Positions 12,201-27,200 are shown, counted from the stretch's first letter. The stretch is 64,000 nt of DNA from Ditylenchus dipsaci (GCA_004194705.1 SADC01000021.1:659005-723004), one strand, 5' to 3'. Notes: generated from the sequence alone by a model not told the origin. A program made the numbers and translations.

Positions 12201-15200
12201 TCCTGCTCCTTGCCTCTTTTAGAGCTTGGATTGCGAGTCCTCATCATACCTCAAAATCACACCAAATTTCATTCCGTCAAAAAATCTGAAAAAGTCGTCG
12301 TTCTTAGACGTCTCATACACCAAAAGATAGCTCAGACATTCAGCTACAAGAATAATTAGACCGATTTTGTTAAAGTCAGAATTTTTACAACTAGAGACCG
12401 TTTAGAGCAAAGAAGTGGAATTTCCCGAGTAAAATAAGGGTTTTTGCGTTTTCCATCTAACTTTTGCATAAGGCACCCTAAATTCGCATTTTTTGCATCC
12501 TTCCTTGGTACCAAAATGTAGAAAATTTAGTTCTTTATAGAGTCTCCGGTTTTGTTTGACAATTTGACAACAAAATAGCGCTAGGATCTCAATCGAGTTT
12601 ACTAGATGAAAAAATTCCTTGGAGATTTGCCGGTGACTAATTCAAATGAAAATGTCGGAATTTGGTATTTCGTTATTACTGTATATCATGTAATAATGCC
12701 CATTAACCTTCCTTTTTCAACCTTCAACCTTCATTTTTAAACTATAATTGGTTTGAAATATCTATTTTCATTAACCTTTTGAGCTTTTAAAAAAAATAAT
12801 TTGAAGGGCTCGAAAAGTTAATAAAATCAGAAATCTCACCCCATTTTAAATTTGACATGGGACCTTATTGGAAGATACAGTCGACCCTCGATATAACAGC
12901 CCCTTAGGACCGGCCGCAGGGGGGCCGTTATATCGAGGGGCCATTATATCGGAGGGCCGTTATATCGAGTATTTCTTGACAAAATTGTCATAGGGGGTCG
13001 TTATATCGAGGTTTGACCTTTTCAACTGTAAACTATTGAAGGGATGAACTTATTCAATACCTTAACACCTTGCAATTAGTACCATTTTTTTGTAATAAAC
13101 GACACCCTTTACTTTGAGGACCGATTGTGAGGAGGTTGGATGTGTGATCTCCCAGTAATAATTTAAAAAATCAAGTATAATAGTCTAGATAGCTTATTGG
13201 CAGGAGCATCGGAAGCCGCTAAAAGTTAGCAGTGGGTTCGGTAGTGGATTTACAGTCGGAGAATATTTATTTCGACGTTAATTATTTTGTGTCAATTCTT
13301 TTCAAATGTATATGGTACACTTTTCTTAAAATCAAAAAGGTTCCCTTTGGCAATAGGCTCTGGCCTTTTTAATACAACTCTTTGTTACGACCTACTTCTG
13401 CTGTTTTTTAAAGAAAAAAAAATAAGATTTCAAATAATAGGAATAAATATTGTAGATGGCGTAGCTGTCGAAAACAATAATAACTGAAAATAATAATAGA
13501 AATACATTTTTAACAAACTATTTTGCGATTAAAATCACATGTTTTCCACGGGGCCGTTATATCGAGGGGTCTAACTCCTTATGTTTTAGTCAAATCCAAC
13601 CAAACAGGGCCAAAGGGGCCGTTATATCGGGGAGGGGGGGGGGGCGTTATATCAAGGGCTTACTGTATACGGGTTTTCAAATTTTTTATTTCTCTTAATG
13701 TAACTAAAATGTTGCCCCTAAAGTCTGAATTCTTGCCCCTTTTTAAATTTCAAATAAAAAAATGAGATCTTGTCCTTTTTTTCTGAAATGTTGCCCTTTT
13801 TAATCAAAATCGGGTAATTCACCCGATTTTTCATCGAAGGCAAGATTTCAGTTTTTTATTTGAAATTGAAAAAAGGGCAAGAATTCAGACTTTAAAGGCA
13901 ACAATTCAATTTGATCCTTTCTAATCTCGATATATCTAAACACCGTATTTAAAAGGGGTCCTGATGGGGGGGGGGGAGGGGTGGTCTAACCCTTATTTAA
14001 AAAATCCTGACGGAGGGGCTACAACCTCTCCGTCCGGGGTAGAGGGGTTGAGATGCGCACACCCACATACCTGAGGCACAAATCACTCGAAAATGTCTCC
14101 GGATGCATAAAACACATGCATACCAGAGTTTCTTTTTGCGGTAGGCCCAGAAAGTAAAAACCTGTTCAAAATCTATCATTTTCACCTAGATTTTGCTTAA
14201 AAGGTTAAAATTTGGTCAAAAATACCCTATTCAAAAAAACTCTACCCCCAAGGGGTGGGTGACAATTCTTTTGATAAAATTCAACTTTTTTGTTCAGAAA
14301 GTCTTTAGAAATGCTCGTATCTTGATGTGTATCCTGACGTATCTTGATGTGTAGGAAAATGAGTTCGGGGGTGATTTTGTGTCATTTTTCAAAAAATCCA
14401 AGTATCGGGGGGGGGGGGCTATATAAATGCCAACAAGACCATGAACGCAAAGTTTCACACCTACTGGAGCTTTTTTATAGGCTAAAATTAGGGTGGTGCG
14501 GTTACGGTTTATTTTTGGATCCGGTTTATTTTTTCTCAGACGTTTTTATCAAAGATTTGACAGAAATTATTACATTTTGCGGACCCCTAATACTGAAATT
14601 TCTTCTTCTTCAAAATAGGATATTAAACGTACAAAAAAATAAACAATAGTTGCACTAAAAACCCGGTTAACCGAAAGAAATCGGAAAAAAAACCGACCGG
14701 TTTTTTAACCGGTTTTTTTTCCTGATTTCTTTCGGTTACCGGGTTTTTAGTGCAACTATTGTTTATTTTTTCCTACGTTTAATATCCCATTTTGAAGAAG
14801 AAGAAATTTTAGTATTAGGGGTCCGCAAAATGTAAAAATTTCTGTCAAATCTTTGATAAAAATGTCTGAGAAAAAATAAACCGGATCCAAAAATAAACCG
14901 TAACCGCACCACCCTAGCTAAAATAGGCTAAATTTCCGAAAATAGATGGGTTTTGAGTTTTTTCTTTGACTACTTTGATTGATATTTTCTGACTTTTCTC
15001 TACAATTCACATGTTTCAACATGTTTAAGCCAGCACTCAAGACTTTCGTTCAAGATATCAAACAGAGAAAAAAAGTAATATTGAGTTAAAGTTAGAATTC
15101 ATAAAAAATCCAACTATGTCCAATCCCATTCCATCATGGCACGAAAAACTTGCGAGCCAAACAAAATAATTTAAAATCCAAAACATTGTTTACGGTGTCC

Positions 15201-18200
15201 AACTTCCAAAGTAGCTTACCGCCAGCATTAGATGGATTCCCATTAGCTAATAGCTGTCGTCGATTGAGATTGGCGGATGCACTTGTGGATCCTAGATCAT
15301 TAATTTTCTGCAATTATCCCAGAAATAAAACCAAAAAAGTTGTGCAGATTTTTAAGACAAACCGCAACCACATATCCCAAAGCAGTGTTGAATAGATCAG
15401 GAAAAGGTCTTCTTTGACTCAATATCTTTCCATTGATCACCTGCTTTGATCCTTTAGAAAATAGCATTAGGATGAATTCTGCTTCTGCGACACTATTCAA
15501 TAGCCAAACCGAGGGACGAATGCCTAAATTAAATATTTTAGCGACTGAATTTTCACTTTTATCTTAAAAAAGTTTACTTGGATCTACCAAGTCGGTCTGG
15601 TCGATCAGCACTTTGGCATTGGCGTTTTGCGTGAGCAGATTGGCTAAAGCCATGACTGCATTGCTATGCTCCTCACAATCATCTGTATACAGTAGAAGGA
15701 CGGTTGGTTTGGCAGTCAATTCTATGCTTTCTGGTGGCAGACGAGCCAGCTGCCAAGGTCGCCATACACGGAGGTAGAACAAAACAGCCAGCAAAGCAAT
15801 GACTATGATCACTAGGTTAACTGTAAAATTAGGTTATTGAACTGTTTTGTCTGGAACATAAATTATGTTACATGATTTTTAATACCCCCTACACAATGAT
15901 CCGTTTTTCGTCCGCATCCGCACCGCATCCGGATTTTTAGTGTTCACAATGCCTCCGCGATACGGTCCGCATGCGGAACGCATTGCGGACCGCATTCGGA
16001 TGCGGAAGACGTTGCAGAAGCGTGTTCACAATAGTCTTAGCGGATGCGGATGTGGTGCGGAGGCCGACCCGGAAGCTTTCAAAAATTTTGAATTATTTTG
16101 TGGTTTTGACGCCTATATTATTAACTCGAGATACTCTGGGTGCATGACAATTTGCCGCCGACAATTTTCCGCCGCGACAATTTTCCGCCGACAATTTTCA
16201 GCCGACAAATTTTCTGACGACCAATTTTCCGCTGACAATTTTCCGCCGCCATAATTCAATTTCTGTTCTCAACTGTTTTCTTTAGTGATGGGGGCCGAGC
16301 TACAGACACTACTTACTCGGATCCTTAGCTCTTAGCACTTATTTAATTAAATTATTCTTGTTTTTTTCACCACACCTTACTATTTTGTGACGCCAATTTT
16401 GTGCGGACAATTTTCTTCCGTTATTCCATTTCTGCGATCACATCAAGGTTTTGTCTTTTTTCAGTCAACTAACATTGTTTTTGCGGTAACTCGCTAAAGC
16501 TGAATTGTCAAACCTGTCTTTCTCGTTTTTTGTTTGGACTCGCATCCTTCAATTCTAATTTCCTAGCATTCTTCTTGTTTTCTTCCCCTGTACCGTTTTA
16601 CACTTCACATTTCATTGAAGAAATTAAAAAACGAAGCGACTTGTAAATTTATTCAAACAATGATAACATTCCACAACAACTATAATTTGAGTACCAGGAA
16701 TAACATCGCACAGAAATCAATTACAACATTTCAACTCAATTCATCACCAAGAATTTCGCTGACCATTTTCTTTCGCATCCCTTCCATGTCGTCTTGCAAA
16801 AATCGATGAGACCACCGCGAGATATTCGCTCTGCAAATTGACATATGAAAGCTCCGCAGTCATACCCATTGTCCTGCTTCGGAATGTTCTGCAAAATTCG
16901 TATAAAGCACTGCATCAAAGAATGCAAAGCATACCTTTGCTCGAAAACCAATCCAATTCGAGGAGTCTGTCTCTTCTTCATCAGTTTCCAATGCGTATGC
17001 CGCCAGAAAATCCCTAAATACCTCTTGATGAACAAACGAATCTTTAAACCTCCTACTTGATTGAGTTGAGAACGTGACTACCATTTCCGAGAAGTGAGTC
17101 ATAGTAGATCAATCTTCTCTGATTTATTTTGACTACCTGAAGAGACAATATATATGCCCGTAAAGTCCAAAACCGAAGGCTCCGAAGATAAAAAAATCAC
17201 CACTAAAGCCCAATGCCCAGGAGTGTAAATCGGCAAAAAGAGAATATTTTTCGCAAAAGATTCACGTTTTTGAGACTGCTTAAAACACCTTCAGCAACCT
17301 TTTCCTGGAGTCGCGGGAAGGAAAAAGTATCAAATGTGTAGACCTAAGAAAAAAAATTAAACTTGCAGAAGACGTAATAAAAAAAACCGTTGGCAAATTG
17401 AGATTCGAATAAGAGCGGCGAACAATAAGCTGCATGTAGCAGTTGATAACTTCACCCTTCAGACATTTCCTGGCTTAATGCAATCCACATCTTCTCTGGT
17501 CAGCTTTATTCCAAACTCATTAGCACACACTTCCTTCTGATCATCTTAAGCGACATGATAATTTTAAAAACACTAATTCGAAGAAGTTTACCTGGAGCCT
17601 GATCCATATCAGACTTACTACTGTCTTCTTCATCGTCAGCCTTTTTAGAAAGTACATAAGGACCTTGACCCATGCGGAAATTGTAATCAATAGCTGAGAG
17701 GTATTCTATCGGCACCTGCTCTGCCCAATTCTTTACTGCTTCTTTCACCAGTGTCTTCAATCGCTTGTCAGCCATACGATACTTGTCGCTAGTTGCTTTT
17801 CTTCGTTGCGAATAGCCGTGGAAAAGACAAGCGAGGGATTAGCTCCACATCCATGAGGCGTAACAAGTCTAAAATAAACAGTAAAAGCAGTGAAGAAACT
17901 TAAAAACAATGAATTATACTTGATGAATTGACCGCTTTTGAGCCAAAACCAAGCTCTGCCTTTGCATCCATTGACATCACAGTTGGCAGAGACTTTGCTT
18001 TCATTGTTTCCGTTTAATTCCCATGTTCCGAGTTAAAAGCGTACGACCTTGCGAGGATCTGTAACGAATAAGGAAATGTGATAGGGTACTAAAAAAGCGG
18101 AGCAGGTATCCTATACACCCGCAGTCAAAATTTGCTTGGGACTCCACAGTTGATTTTCCTATTATAATTGACTATGAAGAAGGAGCTGTTAGCGAATAGT

Positions 18201-21200
18201 GTCAGTGTTTGCGTGAGCTCACTCACTCTCACTCTCACACTTAATTTTTTATTTTTATTCTCGCTCACTCTCACTCACTCTAAAATTTCTGCTCTCACTA
18301 TCACTCTCACTTGCTTATTTTTTTGTTCTCAGTGAGAACAGAGTGAGAATTGCATTTTTCTGGTTAAGGCCAAGATTAACAGAGTTTTATTGAAATTATA
18401 GCAATTCGTACACCTAAATGCAAAAATAAGAAAGAATATCCCATATTCATCCAGCACAGTTTTGCCTTAGCTGCCTTTTTTCATAACTTGGTCATGCAAT
18501 TCGGCTAAGTAGTTCTCATTATTGACCATAACCAATATAATAAGCATGATTAACTATAGTTTCGGCCTAACACATACAAGGTCGACTTTCGATATAACGC
18601 GACCCCTTATGACCAGAAAAAAAGTTTCGTTGAGCCCCGTTATATCAAAGTTAAATTTGACTCACTTCTTTTTGCTGGTTGAATTTTATTCATTCTCACT
18701 CACAGTGAGAATCTAGCATTGTGAGGGTCACTTTACATCAAGAATCGAGTTATATCGGCGTTGCGTTTTATCGAAAGTTGACTGTGAAATTCAACCAAAT
18801 GACAAGCATCCTGTATCTGAAATAATGGGTCAGCTCATGCTATTAAAGGCTCAGACATGTGTTTGCACTAGTTCTTTAAATATTTATTAGTTATCAATAA
18901 AAATGCCTTTATTAAATTAAATTTTGATAAAAAAAAAGGGCGCTACTCGGTTATACCCCCCCCCCCAAAAGTGCTACTCGGGAATACCCCCCCCCCAATC
19001 CTAGGAGCTACTCGGTTATACCCCCCCCCCAAAATCAAGATTTTTAGGAGTGGTCAAAACACATTTTTAAAGGGCCTGACCTCTTCCTACTCGGTGGTCC
19101 CCGCCAATTCAAAAATTTTCCCTTGATCATTGGACTTCTGTACGGATTTTTCCGCTAGGTTTCTAACAAAACTAAGCCTAAAATTTGATTTTAGACCTAG
19201 TTTTGTTAGAAACGTGGCGGAATAATCCGTACAGAAGTCCAATGATCAAGGGAAAATTTTGAATTGGCGGGGGACCACCGAGTAGGAAGAGGTCAGGCCT
19301 TTAAGCAATAATTTTGCCATAAAAGGACCAGAAAAGCAATTAAAATAGGGTTCAAGGGCTGTATTGGGAGGGGAAGGGACAAAACAGGGGCCACTTTTAT
19401 ATTGCCTATAAGTACCAAAGAGTATTAGCGTTGAAGTCACTTTCAAACCCAGCCACTTGTGGTGCACGTAAAAGTATAAGTACTCGAAATGATCGGACCG
19501 ATCAGCCGGGCGGATCCTGATGGTTGTCGTTTAACTTTTGGATGGCTGAGCCTCTGGCTCGTAGCCTCAGGCTGGAAATTGGGTATTACCGAGTAGCGTC
19601 AAAAAAAGATTGAATTTTCTTTATTCATTCTCACTCATAGTGAGAATCTCAGTGAGAATCTCACTCTCACTCACTGTCGTTTTTTTTCATTCGCACTCTC
19701 ACTCTCATTCTCACTGCACTGAAATTTTCACCCTGACTCTCACTCTCATTCTCACTGCCCCAAAATATTTTCATTCTGACTCTCACTCACTGAATGAAAA
19801 TCAAAGTGAGTGCAAACACTGCGAATGGTAGACTTCAGCCAAAATAACAAGGGCGGTGCGAAAAAGAAATGCATGAACGAAGTTTTGATTTGTGAACAGA
19901 AAATTAAATAATGGCGGCGGGAATTGTCGGCGGAAAATTGGCAGCGGAAAATTGACTGGTACCGAGATACTCTTGTTTTACTTTATTCGCTTGACGGCTA
20001 GGATACATTTGGCAAAAACGAAACTTGGCAAAAGCAAAAGTTGGCAAAAAGTTGCCTTGGTCCCCCTGCTGTCAAAAAAATCTGAAAGTCATAAAAAAGG
20101 TATGCACCCAGGTAGATTCGAACCAGCAACCTCAACATCCTCCCCCCCTAGAATCGCACAGAACCCCATCCAGAGTGGCCGAAATCCAAAAGTAACTTGT
20201 TTTTTAAGGGTTGACTGAAGGAGGGTAAACTTTTTGCGAAAATTCGATTGAGCGGATCAGAATTCGGGTCAGATGGGCTTAATCGCCCCACAACTCCAAC
20301 CTGAACCACTCAAAACCACCGTAAACCTGGAATTCTGAGCGATTAAGCCTATACGACCAAAAAATCTGATCCGCTCAATCGAATTCTCGCAAAAAGTTAC
20401 CCCCCCCTTTTTCAGTCAACCCCAAAAAAACAGTTATTTTTGGATTGCGGCCACTTTGGATGGAGTTCTGGGCGATTCTAAGGGGTGATGTTGAGGTTGC
20501 TGGTTCGAATCCACCTGGGTGCATACCTTTTTTATGACTTTTAGACACTTTTGGACAACAGGGGGACCAAGGCAATTTTTTGTCCACTTTCGTTTTGCCA
20601 AGTTTCGTTATGCCAAGTTTTTTTTGCCATTTTTCGATTTTGCCAAGTTTTGTTTTGCCAAAACCTACGTTTGCCAAGTTTCGTTTTTTCCAAATGTATC
20701 CTAGCCCGCTTGACACTTGCTTTCTAAGACTTTAGAATAGTTATAATTGAAAATTTAAAAATGTTTCACGATCTTACCTTATATTTACATTTATGCATGA
20801 AATATTTGTCAAGAAATAAATCAAAAAACAATATATACAAAGACACAGTATGTGCGGATGCATTGTGAACATCAAAACACGAATGCGGTGAGAATGCGGA
20901 AACCGGTTCATTGTGAACGCAATTCCGCATCCGCATGCGGATGCAGAGCCATTGTGAACGTATGGTAAGATGTGTATTTTCGAAATTTTACATGTTATAC
21001 TCAATTAACTGCATATCTGCCTATGCTTCCTATTTTCGGCCAGCGACAGATTGAGACAATGACGATTGAGACAGAATCATCGGTCTTATTCGGCAAATAT
21101 TTGGTTTTGTTAACATTTAGTTTTGCAAATATTTGCCGAATAAGACCGATGATTCTGTCTCAATCGTCATTGTCTCAATTTGAATTGTCTCAATCTGTCG

Positions 21201-24200
21201 CTGCTCCTATTTTTTCATTTAGATACAGAAGCTTTGGCGTGCAGACAAGCTCGGACTTTAACCCTTAAAAGAAAAGTTCTGTAATTTTATAGTTTAGTCG
21301 GACCCTCAGAAAATTGGAGATTAAGTGTTTGGGCTCAAATGAAAGCCTACGATGTGTTGAGTACGATAACTCCGAATTCGACCAATTTCTATCACTAATT
21401 CGCCGAGCTGTGGCCTCTCGAAGTTTGGTACTCAGAAAAACCAGTACATTTGTTAAAACATTTTATACTTAGTGAAAATATGATGATGTACACTTGTTTA
21501 ATGGGCACTTCTTTAGTGCCCCCCCCCATACTCAGATTTTTTTTAAAAGTGATCCAAAATCACCCCCCGAACTCATTTTTTCTACACAACAAGATACGAG
21601 AAGCATTACGAATTACGAACAAAATTTATACACGATCGGAATTTTACTGATTTTGTCTTTGTTAAGTCCAATTTCAATCCTTTGTCATGTGTACGTCAAT
21701 AATTTTTTTTTGAAATTTTTTAAAAACTGTGAGAGTGTGTTTTTAAAGGCAATGTGGCGACCAGTGTTTTCGTAAACGAATACGGAACCAATGCGAAATG
21801 AAATCAAAGTGAAATTTTGAAATGAAAACGAAAAAGAAATCGAAAACGAAATCAAAACGAATTCGTTTTCGCATTCATTTCACATTGCCATTCGTTTTCG
21901 TTTCGCTTTGAGACACCATTTCGTTTTCATTTTGCTTCGCAAATTCGTTCGTAAATACGATTTGGCTGTACCGAAAAAGGTAAAGAAATATTTGGTAAAA
22001 GGCACATTTGGTAAAAAAAACTTTTTGGTAAAAAAAAAATTTGGTAAAAGCACATTTGGTAAAAATTTTTTTGGTAAAGGCACATTTGGTAAAAAAAATT
22101 TGGTGAAGGCATATTTGGTAAATTTTCTTTAGTAAGGCACTTTGTAGTTGTTTTTGTGTCAAAGACCTTCTTATTCCAACTTTTTCTTCTCTTTCCCTTT
22201 CTTTCTCCAGGTTTCTATATCTATATCCTCCCAGTAAAGTTCTTCTTAATTATACTCATATTTTTTAACTTAAAATTATGTGTTAGATTAGGTTTGTTAT
22301 GACCAAAATCAATATTTCACCCGCAAACCCCAAAACGTGCGGTGGTTACCTCCTAGTCAGGATGTCCACCTGGATGGCCTACAAAATTAAAATTTCTTTA
22401 GAATAAAAAATAAACCATTTTTTCTTACTTAAAATTGTGTGAGGAATTCGGCTTGTTAAGACCAAAAGTGCGATTTTACCTACCTAACTCCAAACCTGGG
22501 GTGGTTACCACCTAGACAGGTTGATATCCAGGTGACTCCAGAGTAGGGTAAATTCACCCAAATGCCCTAAAAAGTCAAACGCGTGTTTTTTATATCTTTA
22601 ATTGGTAAAAAAAGTATGCGCTCAGGTGAATTCGAACCAGCGACCTCTAAATCAGCCCTTAGAATCACTAAGAACCCCATTATCCAGTGTGACCAAACCA
22701 AATGGTCGTCCACTTGGATCCAAAATTCTTTTTTGACGTTTCCGGGTTCTAAAACATTTTTTTGCACTAATTCGAGCATCCTGAAGATGGTCTGACAGTG
22801 GTAAAATCACGTTTTATCGAGAAATTTTGGAGTTATTGCTAACGATTGATTTTGATAAATAGAAAAATTCAAAATAAATTTCAATTTTGATAAATAAATC
22901 GTTAGCAATAACTCAAAAATTTCTGGATAAAACGTAATTTTACCACTGTCAAACCATCTTCAGGAGGCTCGAATTAGTGCAAAAAAAATTAAGAACCCGG
23001 AAACGTGAAAAACATTTTCGATCCAAGTGGACGACCACTTGTTTTGGTTCGTCCCTCTGGATGGAGTTCTGAGCGATTATAAGTGGTGATGTAGAGCATG
23101 CTGATTCGAATCCACCTGGGCGCATACCTTATCTTTTATCATGATTTTGAGTATTTGAGTGGTGTAGAAGTGCATACACTCATCACCAAGCTCGCTGGTT
23201 CAAACCCCTCTGGGTGTAATAGTCCTGAGTAGAGGACCTCGATTCATGTCCTGGTCACTAGGTGCTTAACGGGGTTCGGAGAGCATAAAGTGCTTTTAGA
23301 TGATTGGAGAAACGTCTATGCCCTCCGAAAACGGTGTCTCTGTGACCAAAACAGCCAATTCCGCGTCGAAATAAGATCTATGGCCAAAACAAGAACTCTA
23401 TGACCAAAAAGATATACCACCCAAAATATCCACGGAAAAAGTGCTTTACCAAAAAGTTTTCTTACCACATGTGCCTTTACCAAAAGAAATTTTACCAAAT
23501 GTGCCTTTACCAAAAAATTTTTTACCAAATGTGCCTCTACCAAAAAAATTTTACCAAATGTGCCTTTACCAAATGAGTCTTTACCAAAAAAATTTTTACC
23601 AAATATTTTTTTACCTTTCTCGGTACAGCCCTCGATTTCGTAAAGGAAAATTTTTTAGGGGGGGGGGGGTGGTATTCTATATTAGGGTCAAACATTTTGT
23701 GTTATAGACGGCGGACGGCCGGCTACGAAGTACGGCAGGACGGCCGGCAGGACGAGATGGAAAATTTTAAAAATGGGACGGCCGGGCGGACGGCCGTCGT
23801 AAGTCTCAAAAGACGGGGACAGGACGCCGTCCAAATTTAAAAAATGTGCCCCACTATGGTTAATACTAGAGTTTTCGAAATAGCCGGCTATTTATTTTTC
23901 GGCTATATAGCCGGCTAAATAGCCGAAAATAGCCGTAAATCGGCTATTTATAAAAAAAATTTGCTTTGCATATGTAAAATTAAAATTTTTAATGCAACCA
24001 ATCTTTATTTCGGCATAATTAATAGTCAGCTCAATGCTCGGCTATTTCGTTCTTAGACAACTCTAGTTAAGACCGACATTTACCGTATTTTCTCTATTAA
24101 TAACCAGTCCTGTTCATTTGATTCATCGATTCGCGAATCAATTAAAATTGCGCGCCAACGTCATGAATCAATCAACTCGCGCAAATTTTTTGATATGAAT

Positions 24201-27200
24201 CGATTAAATCGATTCGCGAGACAAAAAAAGACGCGCGAATCGAATCAATCGATTCGCGACTTATCGATTCGCCAAATTTCGCGAATCAATCGATTCGCGA
24301 ATCGATTTGAACGATTCAATTAATTCACGAATCGATTGATTCGCGAGTTATCGATTCGCTATGTTTCGCGAATCAATCGATTCGCGATTTTTCGACTCAT
24401 TAGCTCTTGCGAATCGATTCTTCTTTTAATTATCTGTATAATTATCATTTCTTATTTCGTTCCTTCATGCCTCGTAGATCTCTAAACCACCCTTAATAGT
24501 CTTGAACGATTAAAATCGTGCCGGGTTTAGCTGGGTGTAAATGAATAAGAATGACTGAGAGGTCGAATTTGGAGTTCTCGGTCTATCCAGCTCCCAAGTC
24601 TCTACATCGGTGGTTGAGCCCTGAAATTCTGTTAGCATTTGACTGTGTCTTTCTTTTAACTGATCTCGTTTAATTTAGGTGTTAACCACTCACACGACTC
24701 TTGAGAACTCTGATTGTGCTTTCATGGTGGATAATGAGGCTATTTACGACATCTGCCGAAGAAAACTGGGAGTGGACCGTCCATTATACATCAATCGAAG
24801 TCGTCTGATAGCCATTTTGAATCGCTTCCATCCACCTTGATATAGTGATGGTATGGTGATATGGTCTTGACATGGTCTTGATGTACCTCTAATTGTTCTC
24901 AACCCTGTTAACTGGTATTCATCTAACCTCAGTGGTCATGATCCAGCCACAATAGGTATGAACCACGCTTACTATGCTATTTTTTAAGATACTCGCACGG
25001 AGGGTCACACTTCGTTTCCTTCATAATAAATTCACAAAAAATTTGTCATTCCAAACCACGCCAAGGATTTTTCAGATCATAACTTTATTAGAAACAACAT
25101 ATATGGACAAAAAGGTGAGTCAAGTAAACATCATGTTCAATCAATAACATTTTCTTCTGTCACAATATATTTCTGGTTGAAAGACATCAAAACCTTGCGT
25201 TTAGCCAAGGGACCGTTAGTTGCATTCTTGTGACCTCCGGTGTGTAACGTAAGCTGAGAGAATATTCGCTCTACTGACCCAGAATGCGCAGGGGATGGAA
25301 GAACAGAGAAGGCAATCGGTGCAAGTTTTGGAAATCTCTAAAAAGGCAAACTACAGGTGAACTAAGAAGGAAATTTAGTCAACCTTTTGATACCTATCCC
25401 AATATTCGGCTGGATTATTTGATGTAGTCGGTTCCCACACATGATTCAAATAGACCTCAATTTCATCATCAATATTACTCCTCTGCAGGTCTAGGTGATT
25501 TGTTGGCCTCAGATCACTCCCATAAAAGCTGAATATAGGCGTAGATTGCTTGGTTATATACCTTTATATAACTTATATACCTTTCGAAGCGACGTCATGG
25601 TGGGTGATGACTCAAACACATCTTTAAGCACAAGTTGAAGCGTATGTGCAGCGCAATTGTGTGTCGAGGCAATTCGATATCCGTAAAAGAGTCTTCAAAG
25701 TCTACGCCGAATTCTATCAGATCGATATCAATCTTTTCTTCCACAACTTCTGCATTTATTATAAGAAGCGGTTCTTCCATGATAGGATCCTGATTAGCAC
25801 TGAGGAAGGGGTCCCTTAATATTGTTGACTTTCACGACATGAATTTTTTGGAAAAACTAACTGTATAGCGGCCTTCATGTTAGACGCCCCATCAGTAACA
25901 AATCTAAGAGGAACTTTTTGACATTTGCTTCATCTAAGGACTTTTGTATAAGGCGAGCGATATTCGGTCCTTAATTAGACATAGTTAATTTAATTCAGTT
26001 ATTTTCACCGTTTTAACCTGTATGCCGATCCTCTATTAAGACCAAATCTAGGGCCACAGTTTCAAAGGTTTTGACGCCGGATTCCAAAAGTGGGCAGCAA
26101 TGCCTGAACATACAGAATAAAAAAGGATGAAAAGCACAATAACAAGCCTAACGTTACCTAAGAAACAATGTTTCATACCCCTAGTAGTAGCAATATCAGC
26201 CGAAATAGAGACGCTTGCAGGTGAGTCACAGATAGTTTTGTAAACCTTGGCCATCAATGTAGAGAACTCCTTTGAAATATCATTCGATAAAGCTCGACGT
26301 GTAGGAGGAATGAAACCAGGCACGAGAGACAGAAGTGACTAAAAGCGCTTTGAAGAATAGATCGAACTACAAAGAACACAATATAATCTACTTTTAGGTA
26401 TTTATTCTCGACATGAGAAACGGGCATTGATGTTGTTGAAGCGTACCAAGCCAACAATTGACGAGGCGAATTACGAAATATAGGGAGCTCCGGATGATGC
26501 GAAAGCAGATGGCGCTTTGCGTTGCATGACGGTAGTGCTCCTTGGGACACGAAATCGCACTCATTACATTTTCCATTTGTGAAATAGGATGAGTAAACAG
26601 ATGCTGAACGATACTATTATAAGTAATTTTTATACATGACAACAACTTACATTTACGCTTTCCGCGGTTATTCCTAACAACGACCGGAGAATTCGTAGCT
26701 GAGCCAACTATTCTTTCCTGGCTGATTGGCATCAAATTTCTAAAAAAATTACGTTAAGTGCGCTATCGTAATGTGATATATCGCATAGACATTTGGCAGC
26801 AACAGACCGGGCACACTGTGGATGACTCGATTGAGGTGAAAGATTAACGCCGCCGAAAGGAAGATAACAAGAAAAATAAAACATATAATTTGAAAGAGAA
26901 TCGATTCGCAAGAGCTAATGAGTCGAAAAATCGCGGATCGATTGATTCGCGAAACATAGCGAATCGATAACTCGCGAATCAATCGATTCGCGAATCAATT
27001 GAATTGTTTGAATCGATTCGCGAATCGATTGATTCGCGAAATTTGGCGAATCGATAAGTCGCGAATCAATTGATTCGATTCGCGCGTCTTTTTTTTGTCT
27101 CACGAATCGATTTAATCGATTCGCGGAAAATCGATTCGCGAAAATTGTGCGAATCGATCGATTCGCGCAATTTCGATTCAAATTTTCTGGCGAATCGATT

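Larger units (their letters stand above)
18201..19821. mobile_element. hAT-type element with GTGAG/CTCAC subterminal repeats and imperfect 8-bp TSD
   Basis: The ends GTCAGTGTTTGCGTGAGC and GAGTGCAAACACTG are inverted, and the flanks CGAATAGT (18193-18200) and CGAATGGT (19822-19829) differ at one base. Both ends carry dense CTCACTCTCACT runs (18213-18340; 19629-19800). It contains a pogo-like piece and a foldback element, so it is itself a host of later insertions. Confidence 0.65.
16138..19962. mobile_element. MULE-like element carrying a Ulp1 protease gene, 11-bp TSD
   Basis: The left end GGGTGCATGACAATTTGCCG runs into five or six units of GACAATTTTCCGCCG. The right end is the inverse type (GGCGGAAAATTGGCAGCGGAA..GTAC). 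The direct repeat CGAGATACTCT lies exactly outside both ends (16127-16137 and 19963-19973). Inside are a Ulp1-type gene (16731-17990) and a nested hAT-type element (18201-19821); without the latter the element is about 2.2 kb and the protease gene fills most of it. Tandem-unit TIRs and an 11-bp TSD match the other MULE-like elements here. It sits in the 17.8-kb receptor intron. Confidence 0.75.
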
